DNA from: Hybos culiciformis | Lineage: Eukaryota; Arthropoda; Insecta; Diptera; Hybotidae | Reading direction: 5' to 3' | NCBI GenBank assembly: GCA_964007475.1 | Contig: OZ023273.1 | Coordinates: 21,935,557-21,999,556 of the forward strand | DNA: 64,000 nucleotides | Part shown: piece after piece, positions 25,401-40,539 of the stretch | How positions within the stretch are numbered: position 1 is the stretch's first letter | Layout of the letters: each line of letters opens with the position of its first letter | The notes under the pieces: model-generated | What the model saw: the letters and a program-made list of their open reading frames with translations, nothing else | What the model was told of the DNA's origin: nothing | Database searches by the model: none | Program-made: the position numbers and the translations under genes

Positions 25401-28400
25401 AAGTTTCAATATTTTTTATTATTATATTTGCACTCTAATGTTATATTAGATTAAACATATTTCATCTATTTACGAGTTTAAATATTATTCATTTCACTGT
25501 TTTGAAAGCTAGAATTTACGGATAACAAAGAATTGACTATAATTTATATTTAAATAATTTCTTTATTCTAAACTGAATTTCTACAGCAATTATACTTTGT
25601 TTATTTCAGTTAGTAGAAATTGGATTATAAATTTAACTTACACAGTCTACTAATTTTCATATTTCCAATGCATAGTTTCCATATTTCAAGATAATGATTA
25701 ATTATAAAGCTTTATTCCAAAACAAAATTTCTAAAATCTAGATAAGTAAATATATATAAACTGTACAGGATGAAACAAATAAATCATCCAAAAAACAATT
25801 TAGTTTCGAAACTTAATCTATTTATTTATTATTGTTACTTTATAAAATGTTGAATTTACTTTAAACTAAACTAAAACAACATTATTTGTAATAAATGTAC
25901 CTATTTTGTTGTTTTTTTTTTATTCACACTAAAATTTCTTATTAGTTTTTCACTTCTTGGAAAGTAAATATATAAAATCAATAGAAATAAGTACACAAGT
26001 ACAGAAAAATATAATATTTTAGATAATAAAAAATAAATGAAACAAGTATATAAGAGGACAACTTATTTATTTTAAAAATATAAAAGTAATAGAAGATTTT
26101 TTTCACATTATTTTGAAAAAGCTCTCTTTAGGAGATATTTATTCAAACTTAATCTCGTACATAAATATTTTCCTTATAGAAAATTTTAACAATGAATAAT
26201 ATTTATGAGTAAGCTTTTTCTGTATACCTATATAAGTGAGAAATTAAGAGAAAATAATAAGAGGACACTGAACATATTGAATTATTTTTTGGGAACACTT
26301 TAACTCAGCAAGTTTTCGAATTGAGACTATATTTATTCTAAATTGATTGTGCTAGATTTTATTTTTTATTTTTGAAAGATACCTAAAAATTTCTCAAATA
26401 TGTAGTACACGATTTTGTTCCTGACTCTTTTCTTTCATTTCCTTCCATTACTTCCATTTATTTCCTATCTTTCGGCTTTTAATTCAATTTCGGATTTCGA
26501 TAAGATTTTTCAAAATCCTTATGTATATTTATGATAAAAAAAATACAGAACAATAACTCATAAATGAAGTATAGATTTCGCTTTGGATTTAAAATTATTT
26601 CCGGAATATTTTTTTATTTCTTCTAATATCGCTCTGTTTATATATAAAAATGATCCTCAACTTGGCTTATGTCAAAGATATAAGATATGGCTAATTGGGA
26701 AAATCAAAGAATCAGAGTTCCTTATTATTAAAATAAATGTGCATTTATTCATATGGATGAAAAGCAGGACTAAACCAAGCTTAGTAAGAGAATTACAATT
26801 AAATCACATGAATTCATTTTGATAACAAAATATAACTTTTCAAAATTAAAACAAAAATAAAAATAAGTTGCAAAATTCATTGTATGTACTATCAAAGGAA
26901 CAAGAGAGCAAAAAGTATATTAAAAATAACGACTTCCTTTGAAAAAATCTTTGTTAATAGGAAACTCAAAAATTGTTAAGGATAATATTATAAAATAACA
27001 AATAAAAAAACTTTTTGTGAGAATTCTTTTTAGTTTTTTTTATCTCCATTTTGTGTGCAAATGAATAATAAGATTTATATCAAGGATACGAAAGGATTTT
27101 TTTTTACTATTATTAACAATACAATATTAATATTAGAAAAAATACATTTCGCAAATTAATTCATGATAAATAAAAAGTTCACATAAAATAATTTTTATTA
27201 TGTATAACAGTATTCATACAGTACTGAGCAGCTAAATGTAATATTCAATAAATATAACTATATATCAATAAATATAACTATATCACCATCAGTTGAATTA
27301 ATATTTTTGTACAATACTGGATCGTTCGGAGTGATAAACACTTACGAACCAATTAGAATTTTTAACAAGCAAGATTTTTGTTTTCGACATTTCATAAGAC
27401 TAACTATTATTGGTTTTTCGAATCAGTGCTTAGAAGTAAGTTGAATTAACTACTGATTAGTTTATGTAATTTTGTAATTATTTTGTTATTATTATATTTA
27501 AAATATTTGTACACGGTAGATTGAAATAAATAAATAAAAAATAATTTCATAATATTAGCATAAAATAATAAAAATTAAATGTAAAATGCAGAAATTAGTC
27601 ATTTACTGCACTATTCTGTAGATGAACAATTAACATTGCACATATTTACATAGTTCGATTAAATAAAAATAATTCAATAATCACTTTCATTAAACTGGTT
27701 GTAATCGAAAACATGTTCTACTTCAAGTGGAAATTTATATCGATTTAATAAACCAGACAAATTTTAAATTTATTATGTGTCTGCTGAGCTATAAAAATAT
27801 TTTAATTGAAGAATTTTTAGCACATACGTTATACACGTACACATATTCATGTATATTATAATTGCTCATGAAACTATAGTATTTTTAATTTTTTGAATAA
27901 AATTGGTTATACCTATATTCAAGTTCTAGATTGTTTAAAATCCATGATAGTACTTTCCATATTACTTGTAATTTTTGTCACATTTTACGGACAATTAAGT
28001 AGGGTTATTTGTTATTTGCATTTTATAACTTGATGAACAAATTGAAATGAAAGAGATCACAAAAGATTACATCCAAAAGCATTTTAACAGCAAAACCAAG
28101 AAGGAGCCCATTTTTATTTATTAACTCTATACTGTTTTCATAGACGAGTGAGTCTACAAAAATTGATTCGACTATTTTACTATGAAAAAAAAAATATTTT
28201 AGCAAATAAAAGCAAGTTAAATTCTGTACAAAATATTATTATTTCAATTTAATAAATAGTTATAGGTATACAATAGTTATAGTAAGTAAAAATAAAAAAA
28301 AAAATTTCATTAAGTTGTTTTACAAAAAAAAATTCCATTATTTTGGTGAAAATAAAAATGTTTAATTTGAATGAAATCAATAAATTGCACATCATATTGC

Positions 28401-31400
28401 TACATTATTATCACAACGACTACATTGCAAATGTGCTTATGTGGTTCTTCTGCGGCTTCAAGTTTTATACTGACACTGACTGACAAATTTTCTTCTTAAT
28501 CATTATTTTCTTTCATAAGAGCCATCGTTCGTTAAATTTTTGGCATAGTGATTGGTCACGAATAGTTGAAAATCTTAAATAATAGAAAATACAAGCGTTA
28601 AAGTAATATAATAAAATTAAGAAAATTTCTGGGTATTTTTTGGTGTAATTTGACATAAAATTTCAATCTACGATTATCTACAAAAAATAAGAAAATAAAG
28701 AAAAATTATCATTTAAACATATTTTGGTAATGACCGATTAACTCTACCTAAGTTAAAAAATAAATAATTTTCTTATATTTAATTTATTTTTCAATTTCAA
28801 TTCAAGTTCATTCATTTTATTCGAATAAGTTTTTTTTTTTTAAAACTTTTTTTTTTTCAAAAAGTAAATAAAAAATTTAATAGCATAATTAAAAATTCTT
28901 AATTAGTTGACAAAATGGTAAAATATTAAGAAAAATCATTGACACCTTTAATTTATCAAAGAATTTAGAAAAATTAGTGTGGCATTTTTCACTTAAAAAA
29001 TTAAATAAAATTAATTGACATTAAATTTGGAGAAGAAGAAACTTGTTTTTTGTGGTTGAATATATACTGAATATTCTTTTCAAATTAATATTTATAGAAA
29101 ATATATAACATACAAAATAACAATAATAACAATAATAATAATATACAATAATATACAAAATTAAATGGTTTTTGTTAAATCACAAATTTTTATTATACAT
29201 AGCAACATTAACTTACAAAATAGTATATTAGAAAATTTAACCTGAACGATTTCTATTGGAGTTGTTCACCAATCAATGTTGAGAATATTTATTTTTCCAC
29301 AAGTTTCTTTTTTAGAGTTTTTTGGTTACAATATTCTTAAGAAAACTTAAACCCCATCTAGAAGCGCCTTAGTTATTTAAGTGATCAGTTTTCAATTAAG
29401 CTGATCTATGCCTGTTATAACTTATTTCGATTAAAATAGCGAAAAAGTAGAAATAAACGCTTGTGTGAGTTTTTTATCTAAATTTTCAAAAATAGAATTA
29501 ACCTTGATTTTGGAAGAACAACATATTTGGCAAATGAAAAAAAAAAAAAAAACTAGCTAATTTTTCATTAAATTTCCACCTGCTAGAATTAAAAAATTTA
29601 AATGTTTTGACAAAAATTATATTTTTTAATATTTTTTTAACTTATTTTTTTTTTTTTATATAGTTTGTGAGAAGAAAAAAATTAAATATTTTGACAAAAT
29701 TAAAATTGATAAATTGGATGTTTTTTCTTTTTTTAATGAATTTGTAATGTATATGATATAATACATACTATACAATATATCTAATTTTTCACCTTTACGA
29801 CCTATTCGGTAATGTATTCGGAAAAAAATATTCAAGTGAAAGATATTCAAGTGAAGAAAATTAACATGAAAGAAATAATATTTTTCTTTTCACTTTTTTT
29901 TTTGTAAAAATCTATTTCTAGAAATACATATAATTCTTTGATATAATTTTTCAAAGGTGAATTCGTTTTGAAAAACTTATGCACCTGTCGTGAATATGTT
30001 GCCTCCAACGTGACGGTCCAAAAATAAAATAATTTCAATTGTTTCTCTATATTTAGCTGCATTAGTTTTAATATTAAACTATTTTCATATGATTTGTTTT
30101 TAAATTTTCTATAAACGTGAAATTAACACGAAAAAGAAAACGGATATATGTAGATAATAAATATTTTTCTTTGAATAGAAAATGCATAAAAAATTTCCAT
30201 TCCCGTCTTATAAAAATAAATTTAATATTGAATAGAAGATAGAATTCAAAATTTATTAGGTTCAGAAAATCATATTTTATATTTTTATCTTTGATGTATA
30301 ATCAAAATAAAATTCCAAGGTATTTTGTCATTTAAATAAATCATTCTAAAAATCAGTAACTCACAAAAATAATAATGAATTTAAATATTTCAATAATTAT
30401 ATATTTCTTTTTTTTAACATTCAAAATAAGTCTCATTTTAAATAACAAATCAACTGTACATTAAGGTCAAGAAATTTTGAATTGAAATTCTGTCTATTTA
30501 ATTCAATATTAAGTTGTTGTCACTGTATAGTACTCTGTGAATCCTTTCCTAACCTTATTCTAACTATATTTATTACAAATTCCCCAAATCTAGAAAATAC
30601 GAACAACATAGAATTTCAATGTATAATATGCTTTATGACTCTATAAATTTTAAGATTTAAAAGTTTTCAAATTTCTATTTTATGTTATTTGTAATATTTG
30701 ATATATAATTGAAAGGTTACTCAAGAGAGTAATAAAAATGTAAGCCAGCAAAAATTTCGATAATCGCGATACATATACATTATTTTTATTTTATTTTTTG
30801 TTAGAAGTTTTTTATTACAATAAAATAAATTTTTACCAAGGAAATATCTTTATAATATATATTTAAGTTATATATAACTTAAATCCCCACATATTTTGTT
30901 ATTCAATTTTTTTTTTGAAAATTTTATGTTTATGATTTTTAACAAATATTTATTAAATATTATATATATTTTTATTACCTGACAAAGTTTCTTAATAAAA
31001 ATCAAATTAAACTCAAATCATGTGTGATTTTTACTCTAAAAGAGCTTCTTTTGTCCAAGAGTAATACCACTTTCCATCTGTCTACAAATTCTTTATATTA
31101 ACTTACGGGTACCTCCACCTTTATTTTATGTACATTATAAAGTCATTTGGTAAATGGGTTATTGAAATATAATTATTAAAAATGATAAATGCTTGATAAA
31201 TCATAGGCTTATTGATGGAGACATTACGACGCAATGTTAACATAGTTTATAGCGAAAAAAAAAATTAGTATGCACTAACATGTTTGAAAAAAAAATATGT
31301 TTAATGTTTAATGCAATATTTCTTCATGATTTTCATTTTTTATTATTGTTATTTTTAAAGCTTTTTTATTTTGAAGCATAGAAATATTTTGCCAAACACT

Positions 31401-34400
31401 TAAAAAGATATTATCAACAAAAAGAAAAAAAAAATTAAATAATAATAATTATATATAATTTTAAATCAATTAAATTTTGAGATATAATCTTTATTGCCAC
31501 CCAAAATGCCTAAATTATTTTAAAATTTATAATATTAAAAATTTTAAGAAAAATATGTATTAAAAATTGCATTATAAATTTATAATTTGGCTAGATATCA
31601 AATTATTTGTTCGAATTATAATATTTGTTGAACATTATTATTATGATTATTTTTCTTAATAAAAAAAAAACTTAAAATCTCAAAAAGAAATAAATTTTCT
31701 TCATTTATAGTTGCATTGAAATTTCAATAATTACATAAGTAAAATTCATTTTCACGACTCTTTAAAAGCTATATATTCGCGGGCATATACAATGTTTATA
31801 ATTTAGTAATTACCTATAATTTTTTTTCTTTTGTTTTGATTTTAAATAAAGTTTTCTAAGTAGGTATAGGTATCTATCGTATACGTAAGAATTTACCTTT
31901 AAATTTAAGTGCAGATAGTCTACTAATAAATGAAATAAAACAAAAAAAAAATGAATGCACATATTACTTTTAAATTCATTCAGTTTTATCCAATCTGCAA
32001 ATAAAAATTTTTCAAATGAAATCATTTATTTTTTGGTTATTTTGTAATCGCTCGCAAAAAAGTTTTTGATAAATTGTTTGAATTATTTGTTGTATCTTTT
32101 TCATAAACATTTATATTACGCTCAAAAAATATAACAAAAAGCACAATAAAATTTGTTTATGCTATTGCCACCTTTTTATGCCCACAGCTCTCCTTTGAGA
32201 GTTAAATCAAAAACTTAAATCAAATATAAAATACCATACTATAATTTATTCATTATAGATTGTGTACACAAAAGGGAGCACTGACCAGTTGTTGAATGAA
32301 TATAACCGCACAATTAAAAAAAAAAAAATTAAAGCAAAAACTTTAATTATTTTAATTTTATTTTTTATTTTTAGTATTTTTTATTAACTATATTTAATTT
32401 TAGTTTTGAGGAAGATTTATTTTAGTTATGAGAATAATTTAAATTTTTAATAATAATATTAAAATAGAAAACAAAGAGTAAGAGCAGTAACAATTTTAGT
32501 TTTTAGTCAATTTTAGTTTCATGAAAAACGCATAATATATGGTTTATTCTGAATGGTCGTTTAAACTGAAAAAAATTACTATTAAAAAGAATTTCATTTA
32601 AATGGACTAAAATTGCACAAAAGAATGCTTTTTATGTTGTGTGAAGTTTATTGAATGCAATATTTTTTTTTTGATATATATTTTATGTTCAGTTTTTTTT
32701 TTTGTTTCAACTTTCAAATACCTATATATATATATAAAAAAAGTGATTCTTTGAACAATGCAAAAAAGATTAATTGCTTTAAAAGGCTTAAAAAAACATT
32801 AAGTCTTATATCTATATGTAGGTATGTGGATAGCTTTATTTTTGCCAAAACTTTTACTACATTTGATAAAAATTACTCAATTGTTCAGAGGTCAATGTAA
32901 ATTAGAGCATTTTGGGAATTGGATTTAAAAAAATTAAATGATCATTCAATATTATATAACAAAACTATTGAAATGGAATGGAAATGCAGATTTTTAAAAT
33001 CCTTTCTATAGAGCTTGATACCAAGTTTAATTTTTGGATTAGATTAAGGTTGAACAGATTATACGATTATATAAATTTTAAAATCACGATACTATGTTCG
33101 GAATTGTTTATAATAATTAAAAAAAAAACAAATTTTCATTAAAATAATAAACGCTTCATTAAAATAACATCATTAGCAATGATTAATTGAATTTTCATCA
33201 ATCTATCAAGTTGTTAATTTTTCATAATTTACCACACCAATGCTATTTTGTTTTTCATTGTTTCTATTTTAGGTGATAACTTAACTGAATTTTTTTTAAT
33301 TTTAATTTTTTTTTGTAGAATTTATAATCAAATTATTAAGGTTGAAATATAGAGTGCGAAAAATGTTCTCTTAGGTTTATTCTTCATTAAATTATCATAA
33401 AAGTTAACAATTAAATATGACAAAAAGTTTATTCTAAAGACCAATGCTTAGAATTTAGAGTACATAAGATAGATAATAATTTTTTGGAGCATTAGGCTGA
33501 AAGAATTTAAATTTTTTATCCAAGTATGGTATAGAAAGCGTTATAAGTTTGTATATCGAATGCTTTATCTAATGAAAAAAAATTAAAATTTATTCAATTC
33601 AAGGACAGACAATTAAATTTATGGAATTTATGTACACATATAATAATTTAATTTCAATTTTATCCAGTTTTTATAAATGAATTTAAATATTACGAATGAT
33701 ATTTAATCTCGATTGTTTGTTTTTAATAATCCTTTTTTTTTAGGTTTATGTGTACAAGTAATTTTTTTTAAGTACACATATGTATACATATTTAGTTGAA
33801 GTGCACACCGTTATTATTTCAACATTTAAAAATTATTACAATTTTTAACTTTTCGATATGAATTGTAATAAATTGCGGTTGTTAATAAAATAGTAAATTG
33901 TGTGTACGTAAAAGAACATATTATGAAAAATATTATAGCCAGAAGGAAACTCTTTAAAAAATAAATTTTTTTTCAACTTTTTAAATTGTGGAATTGTTAA
34001 AAATTTGGCTGGTAAACTTTTTAGCAACTCGATTATTGAAGTTAAAACATCGGTTTGTTTTTTCACTGAAAATAAAATAGATTCATTTCAACATCTTGTT
34101 TTGATAGTCTTTGACTTTGGCTAGGTACTTTAACTAACCGACAATGTTCGAATTTAATTCCTAAGTACATAATTTAAATATAACAAAATGCACAGAATAC
34201 TTTCTGTATATTCACCACACTGAATTAATTGTATTGGCAAAACAAAAATTAATAAAAATTATTGAATAAAATAAGTTTTAAATTGAAAAATCAATTTATT
34301 AATACGTTATATATACGTATGTATCTAAATAAATATATATTATTTTCATTAATAAGAATTTTTTTAAAAATAATATGTATTCACAAAATAATTTTATAGT

Positions 34401-35757
34401 AAATATTATTTTAAGTGGAAGAAACTTTTAATCTTAATATAACTTTTAATCTTAAAAATAAATAGATCATTTTAAATTAAAAACAAATAAAAATATTCAA
34501 TTAGATAACATAGAGATATAATTAAAATTAAGCGAACTATACTAAAGGGCTAATGGCGATATTAAGTATGTAGTGAATTTAGGAGTTTTGTCCTAAGACC
34601 GCGAGTGTTCAATTGTGAATAAAATTTGTGTAAAGTATTCAATTATTTCAATTAGCCGTACTTGATATTAATTTTCTGTTATATTTAATTTTTCAGATTT
34701 ATAAACTTAAAAGGTGTATCTAGGTTTCAGGAATTTCTTTATTATATATCTATATATCTTTATAATATATCTTTATATCTTTATAATATTTTAGTCATTA
34801 TCATATTTTTTTTGTATCACAAACTTATGTAAATTTGTAAATTTATACGCTTCAATTAGTTTTTTTTTACCTTTTATTTATTCATAGTTTTTTTTTTATC
34901 TCCAACTAGAAAACAATCAAATAAAAATATGTCTGATTCATCGGCCATTTTTCTTATTCAATTTAACAATTTCAAAAAAGGTTAACAAAAATATTATAAA
35001 GAATAGTAATATTTTATAAATCTTATTTATTATATTAAAAAAAAATTTATCTTTAAAAGTCAGAGAATTTATACTACTATGACTACATATGAAAAGTGAT
35101 AACATAAAAACAGCAAAAAAAATGTTTAATGTATTGTACATTATAAAATAAATAATAATTTTAATGTTCAGTTCTGATTCATACTTTTTTTTTGTGAAAA
35201 TAACACACACTAAGGTGTTTTTCTTACAAGAAATTTCTGTGGATTCGAAGTAACTAAAGGAAAATATCATTATGAGAAAGATTTTATATTGAGTAATATT
35301 TTTGTTGAAATATTTTTGATAGCCGCGAACATTTCTACTACTTGTGCAATATATTTTTCTGTCTGTCACGCTTAATAGCTAAAAATGTCAAATTCCTATA
35401 CAACAATAATATTCTTTGATATTTGTTTAAAGAACAGAAAAAAAAAACAAATTAATTTGTTGCAAGAACATGAAATGAATTTATTTATATTTTACTAATA
35501 AACAATACGAAAATTACAACAAAATACAAAAAAAAAAAAAAGAAAACTATATGCATAATGAATGACCAATACTTTTGATCAAACCAGAAATTATACAGCA
35601 AAACCACTTACATTAAAAGAAATTAAAATATGTATGTTTTTTATACAAAATAAAAAGACGTTCTACATTGAAAGTATCTTAAGGTTAATGCTGTGAACAT
35701 ATAGAATATTTTATTCTTAATATAAAATGTATATATAAAAATTGTACGTGTATAAAG
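22458..35757. other. long gene-free AT-rich stretch
   Basis: Thirteen kilobases with no frame of coding quality. The longest frame (34938-35369, minus, 143 codons) is rich in F, I, K, L and N and could be read as hydrophobic segments, but its composition mirrors the DNA. At 34560-34680 a patch reads like a possible LTR fragment (GTCCTAAGACCGCGAGTGTT followed by AATAAA), but no paired LTR, primer-binding site or coding region is visible. The stretch could be an intron of a very large gene. Confidence 0.5.
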
Positions 35758-35807
35758 ATGAAAAACCACATGAGATCACCTCGAAATATGTATCACGACT
35801 CCCGCAG
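35758..35807 (+). CDS. candidate small exon, host gene
   Basis: A GC-richer island in very AT-rich DNA. It can be read as ATAAAG followed by an open segment MKNHMRSPRNMYHDSR and then CGCAG|GTAATT, an acceptable donor site. The upstream ATAAAG could be an acceptor or ordinary sequence. I recognise no protein family. The case rests on base composition and the donor only; a conserved regulatory element is equally possible. Confidence 0.22.
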
Positions 35808-38762
35808 GTAATTGTAATGCATATAATATGTAGCTAAGGAAGTAGATGAAATTCATTAAATAGATTTTTTAACTTATATACAGTATTCACAAATCTTGAG
35901 TATCTGTTATTTTATATGTTAATTTTGAATGCATTTTTATGTTCCTATATAGGTATACTTAAAAAAAAGAAGTCACATAATAGAAAAAATTGGCATCTTC
36001 TATACCACACGTAAATTTTTATGGTAATGCAGTATAAACCAGCTGTGAGTTTTTACTATACATACATAAGAAAAAAATTTAAATCACAATTTTTCTTAAA
36101 ATTATTTTTAAGAAGTGTGCAATAAAATTACATTCGAAATACAAAATCAGAGAACTAACTAAAAAAATTATATTTCGATCCGACGCATTTTGATTTTGTA
36201 TTAAATCGAGTATATTCTACCGATTGACAATATATAAAAATATATATATTTTGACAAGTTCAAACGTTAGAATTTTATTTGGTTTGATTATAAAATAAGA
36301 AAATGATTTGTATATGATATCTGAAATATGTTACATATAATGCATGTTTAAATTTCACGAAGCAAAATTCAAAAAGAATCTTTGAATGATGAAAAACTAA
36401 ATTTTCATGGAGTTGTATTTAGGTAAAAACAGAAAATCATCGCGAGGTTGATTGCAATCTTTTTATATTTTACCTTTTCTTTTAAATTAAATTGTTGAAA
36501 TAATAGAAAGATTCAGCAATGATTCAGCATAGAAAATATTTAACCTCAAAAAAAAAAAAACAATTTAAATAAAAAACTTTTTATTAAAATCAACTTATTA
36601 TTATTAATCGACCAATTTTTTTTTAAATTATTCCGGAAAAAAATATATTTTTATGCAACATAAATTTAATGACAGACATCATGTAATATTTCAAAATTTT
36701 ATTTCTGAAAATTAATAAATTTTTGATTTTTGAAAATTTGTTTGTCTACAAAGAAACCACAAAACAAGTATATATATGACACTAAAGATCTATATTTAAT
36801 TTATGACGCAATCTTGAGGTACAATGTAAATTTGTTTTTAATGCTTTTTATTTTTTCTTGAACATAAATCATAAAAGTTTTAGAAAAAAAAAACTTCTTA
36901 AATTGATCTTGAAAATTTCAATCATTTCCATCTAAGTTTTCCATCACAAGAAAAAAAAGAGAGACATATTAATTTATAGTATTCATAGTTTTTTTTATTT
37001 TTTTATTAAAATTTAAATTAGTTTTTATGGTTATAAATAAATTGATTGTATTCTTTAATTAAAACATGTGAATTAATCTTTTTTATCATCTTAAGATGTA
37101 CATGAATAGTTTTTGAATATCTTTTTTTTTTAAGCTCTGTTATAAACATAATTTACGATGATTTAACTTTATTTTATTCATTTTCCATTATTCCTGGATA
37201 TTGTTTAATACATATACAAAACATATACAAATCTTTTACAAAAAAGTTAACAATTAAACAAGTGTAAACAAAAAAAAAATTTATGTTTTTTACAACAAAA
37301 AATAGTTAGACTCTGTATATCTATAGTAATCAACTAAATATGATTCTGTTTTACTCTATTTTTTTTAATTCAAGGTTTTACAACTTCTTTTTTATTTATA
37401 GCGTTCCAAAATTTGAAATAAAAAAGAGACACCGTGATAACGATAGTATAAAAAAAAAATTTCATTGAAATATTTATTATGTGTATCTCTATACAATATA
37501 TTATCTATTTATAAGTTTCATGTTGCGAAATAAAATAAATTATTATATCTATACGAGTATAATAATATTATCATAATTCTGAATAAAAATATAAAAAAAA
37601 AACTTTTTTTTGAATAACGAATAGAAGTCAATGGCTCTTTTGGCGACTGTTTGGCTATCATCATATCCTTTTGTAAAAGAATTATATCTTTTTTTTTTTT
37701 TAATTCAAACGATATATAAAATAATATGTACATTTTATTTGAAACGATACCTTTTTGCAAAAAGGACTTTACAAATCTGAATTTAATAAAATATGAATCT
37801 AACTTTCTACATTTTGCATAATTTATGTATACCTATGTTTCTTTTCTATCTTTTAATTTTTGAAGAGCAAAAAAAATAAAAAATATTCTTTTTTTTTAAT
37901 CTTTTTTATTTTTATTTTTTTTTAAATATTGAATAAAAAAAGAATTACTAAACAATCATTACAAGAGGTATAAAATGCAGGCATTAAATTGAATGTAAAT
38001 AAAGTGGTGCATTGTACATGCAAATTAAGGAAGTATAGTTTGAGATTTAGATTAAATTGGTAGTTAATTAAACTAGAAAGAACTCAAAAAGGTCTAAACA
38101 ATTTTTAAACAAATTTCTTCGTTATCGTTAAAATGGTATAAATTTTAACCTATATAATACAAGGTAACTAGAAAAATGGATTTATACCTTTATGCTTTAT
38201 GTAACTTAATAAAGCGTAAAATTTTCTTGTACGCCACTTTCAACCATTAACTTCGCAAATTAAGATTAACTTCATTTTACAAATATGGAATTTTATTTCT
38301 CCTTCTAAAGTAGAAATGCGTTAAACAGGTTTTTCTTCATATAAGGGTTCAATGATAAATAACTTTCAAATGGTTTCAGTTTTTAATTCTTGTTTAAGTT
38401 TATTTTATATATGATATGTATTAGTTTTTATGACTGAATAAAAAGAAACAGGTTCATTAATTTTAGTAGTAGGGTGAAAAAAATTATTTAAAAATTTTCA
38501 GTTTTATAAAAAAAAAATTTTAAGGTGGAACTTTTATATCAAATAAAATTTTCTGTTAGTGCACCTATGTTTTCATTTTTTAAATAATGGATTCGAGAAA
38601 AGATATAAATTATGAAATAAAATTATTTACTCAATTAAAGTTATCATGAAATAAATACCAACAAAATATAATTTTAGATAAAATAAACATAATGATTTTG
38701 TATTTGTACATACATTAAAATTTTGATTATGCCTTGTATACAGTACAATGAAAATTTAGCAG

Positions 38763-38845
38763 ACAAATTAAATGGAAACATACCGAAGTTCACGTCTGCC
38801 CGCAGGCAGCCTTTAACTCATGTGATTAAAGAAACTGATTCTTAA
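38763..38845 (+). CDS. candidate terminal exon, host gene
   Basis: A sharply bounded GC-richer island (about 38785-38825) follows a usable acceptor, TTTAGCAG. Two frames stay open after it. One gives KLNGNIPKFTSARRQPLTHV... ending with TAA at 38843-38845. The other gives QIKWKHTEVHVCPQAAFNSC and then D, ending at 38829; that frame would be in phase with the candidate donor at 35807. On the minus strand the same island has a strong GTATGT donor. I cannot tell which reading, if any, is real. Confidence 0.25.
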
Positions 38846-40194
38846 TTATTTTTTTAACTGATCTTAAGTCCTCCATAAATTGAAAAAAAAAAATACAAAG
38901 TTTTCATTTTTTATTGACACTTCGTTCCGCTTCGTTTGGTAGAATAATGCTAATGGTGTTAGAAAAAAATAGTTTTCGGAATTTGTATTTGAGAAGGAAT
39001 AACAAAAAAAATTTCTTAGCAGTAAAATAAGGTCGCTTATAACAAATTTACATTAGCTTATCTATGGTAGATTCATTAATCATAATTTCTAATTTTTTTT
39101 TTATTAAAGATTTTTTTTTCTATGTTGATAAACAATAAATTTCTGAATTAATCTTTTTTTATATATATATATATGTTCTTCTTTTGCACCATAGTTCATA
39201 ATCAAAAAAATGGTAACGAATCTGTCCACTTCACACATTCAAGGCATTTTGTGTGGCTAAATTTATTTTTTCTAGTTGGGGGGTGTAAATTCCCTAAGCT
39301 ATAAAAATATTACAATAAAAAAGTATAAATGCTTTAGTTTTTTTTTTATCTTCCATGTTGCATTATTATTTATTCTTGACCAGAATTCACAACTGAAAAA
39401 AAAAATTACTGCAGGCTAAAAAAGTCATAATCGAAAGTCTATTTTGAATTTGAAATTAAATTTTGTAGAATACGTTTTTGTTTGTTTATTTATTTTTAAA
39501 GACGAAATAGGTAAAAATTTGCTTTAAATATTTTGAATTGATATCGTTATTTTACTATGTGCTATGGTGACGCAAATAAATGATATTTCAAATGTAGACC
39601 TAAGTACTACCCTGCCAATACGTTAATGAATAAACCTGATTTTAAAAGTCCCTTTTTTTAAATAGCGGCGCTCAACGTAATAGTAATGTCATAATGTTGA
39701 ATTTATCTTATCATAAAATTTCAAATATTTTAACTTTTTTTCAACATAAAACTTTTATGTGACAACTTTATATCTTCATTTATATTTTGCTACTGATTTT
39801 TCCTTAAGTTTGTGTCGTTAATAAAATTTATCACCGTGGTTAATTGATTTTAATTTTATTTATTATATAGCTATACAAGAAAATTACGTGAAATATTTAA
39901 CCAAAAGTATATTGTTTTGAAAATTTGACTGCCGTATGTTTTTTTAACATTATAATGATCAGCATGGATTTCGATTTGACTAAATATCAGACTTTGTTAA
40001 CAAGTTGGGCTTAAATATTTGCTTTTATTGCGAATAAAACGAATAAACTATAAATATACCTAAAATCTTATTCGAAAGACACGCATTATCGAAAAATTCT
40101 TTATATTGATCTATGATCAAGACTTTCTTATGGTTATCTAACTAGAATCTATAAGTCATGAGTATAGAATTCATTTATAATATTTTTCACTTAC

Positions 40195-40275
40195 AACATT
40201 GGAAGTTGGTGAATGCATCATTTCATCTTTATCCAATTCATTCTGTTGTTCATTGTTGACATGAATGCGGTGATG
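40195..40275 (-). CDS. candidate 27-codon internal exon, minus strand
   Basis: Between TTTTGTGGCAG| (acceptor) and AATGTT|GTAAGTG (near-consensus donor) the minus strand is open for 27 codons: HHRIHVNNEQQNELDKDEMM, then HSPTSNV. The composition is polar and unlike the chance F/I/K/L frames around it. The adjacent 250 bp upstream on the same strand are also GC-richer. They include a phrase LQQHLMMAYLAAAAAK and stop, and a 25-bp near-perfect duplication (40436-40485). The block may be part of a transcription-factor-like gene with long introns, or a UTR. No family recognised. Confidence 0.33.
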
Positions 40276-40539
40276 CTGCCACAAAACTTATGTTGCCATT
40301 TGGTATTCATATCACCTAAAGTTATTAAACAACCGGGATTGGACATTGATCAAATGCCATTATTGTCATTATAGTTTATTTAGCAGCAGCTGCTGCTAGA
40401 TATGCCATCATCAAATGTTGCTGTAGTTTTTATTTTCCATTAAACTGATTTAATAAGATATCCATTAAACTGCTTTAATAAGATCATTCAAATAAGAAGT
40501 TGGTGGTGATGGTGTGCCTTTGAGAAAAATATTATTATT

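Noticed and set aside
34560..34680. Possible solo LTR fragment
   Set aside because: Only an LTR-like phrase with AATAAA. No paired ends or target duplication could be found.
34938..35369. 143-codon minus-strand frame with hydrophobic segments
   Set aside because: Dominated by F, I, K, L and N as expected from A/T-rich DNA. No signal peptide, conserved motif or splice context. It could be a chance frame.
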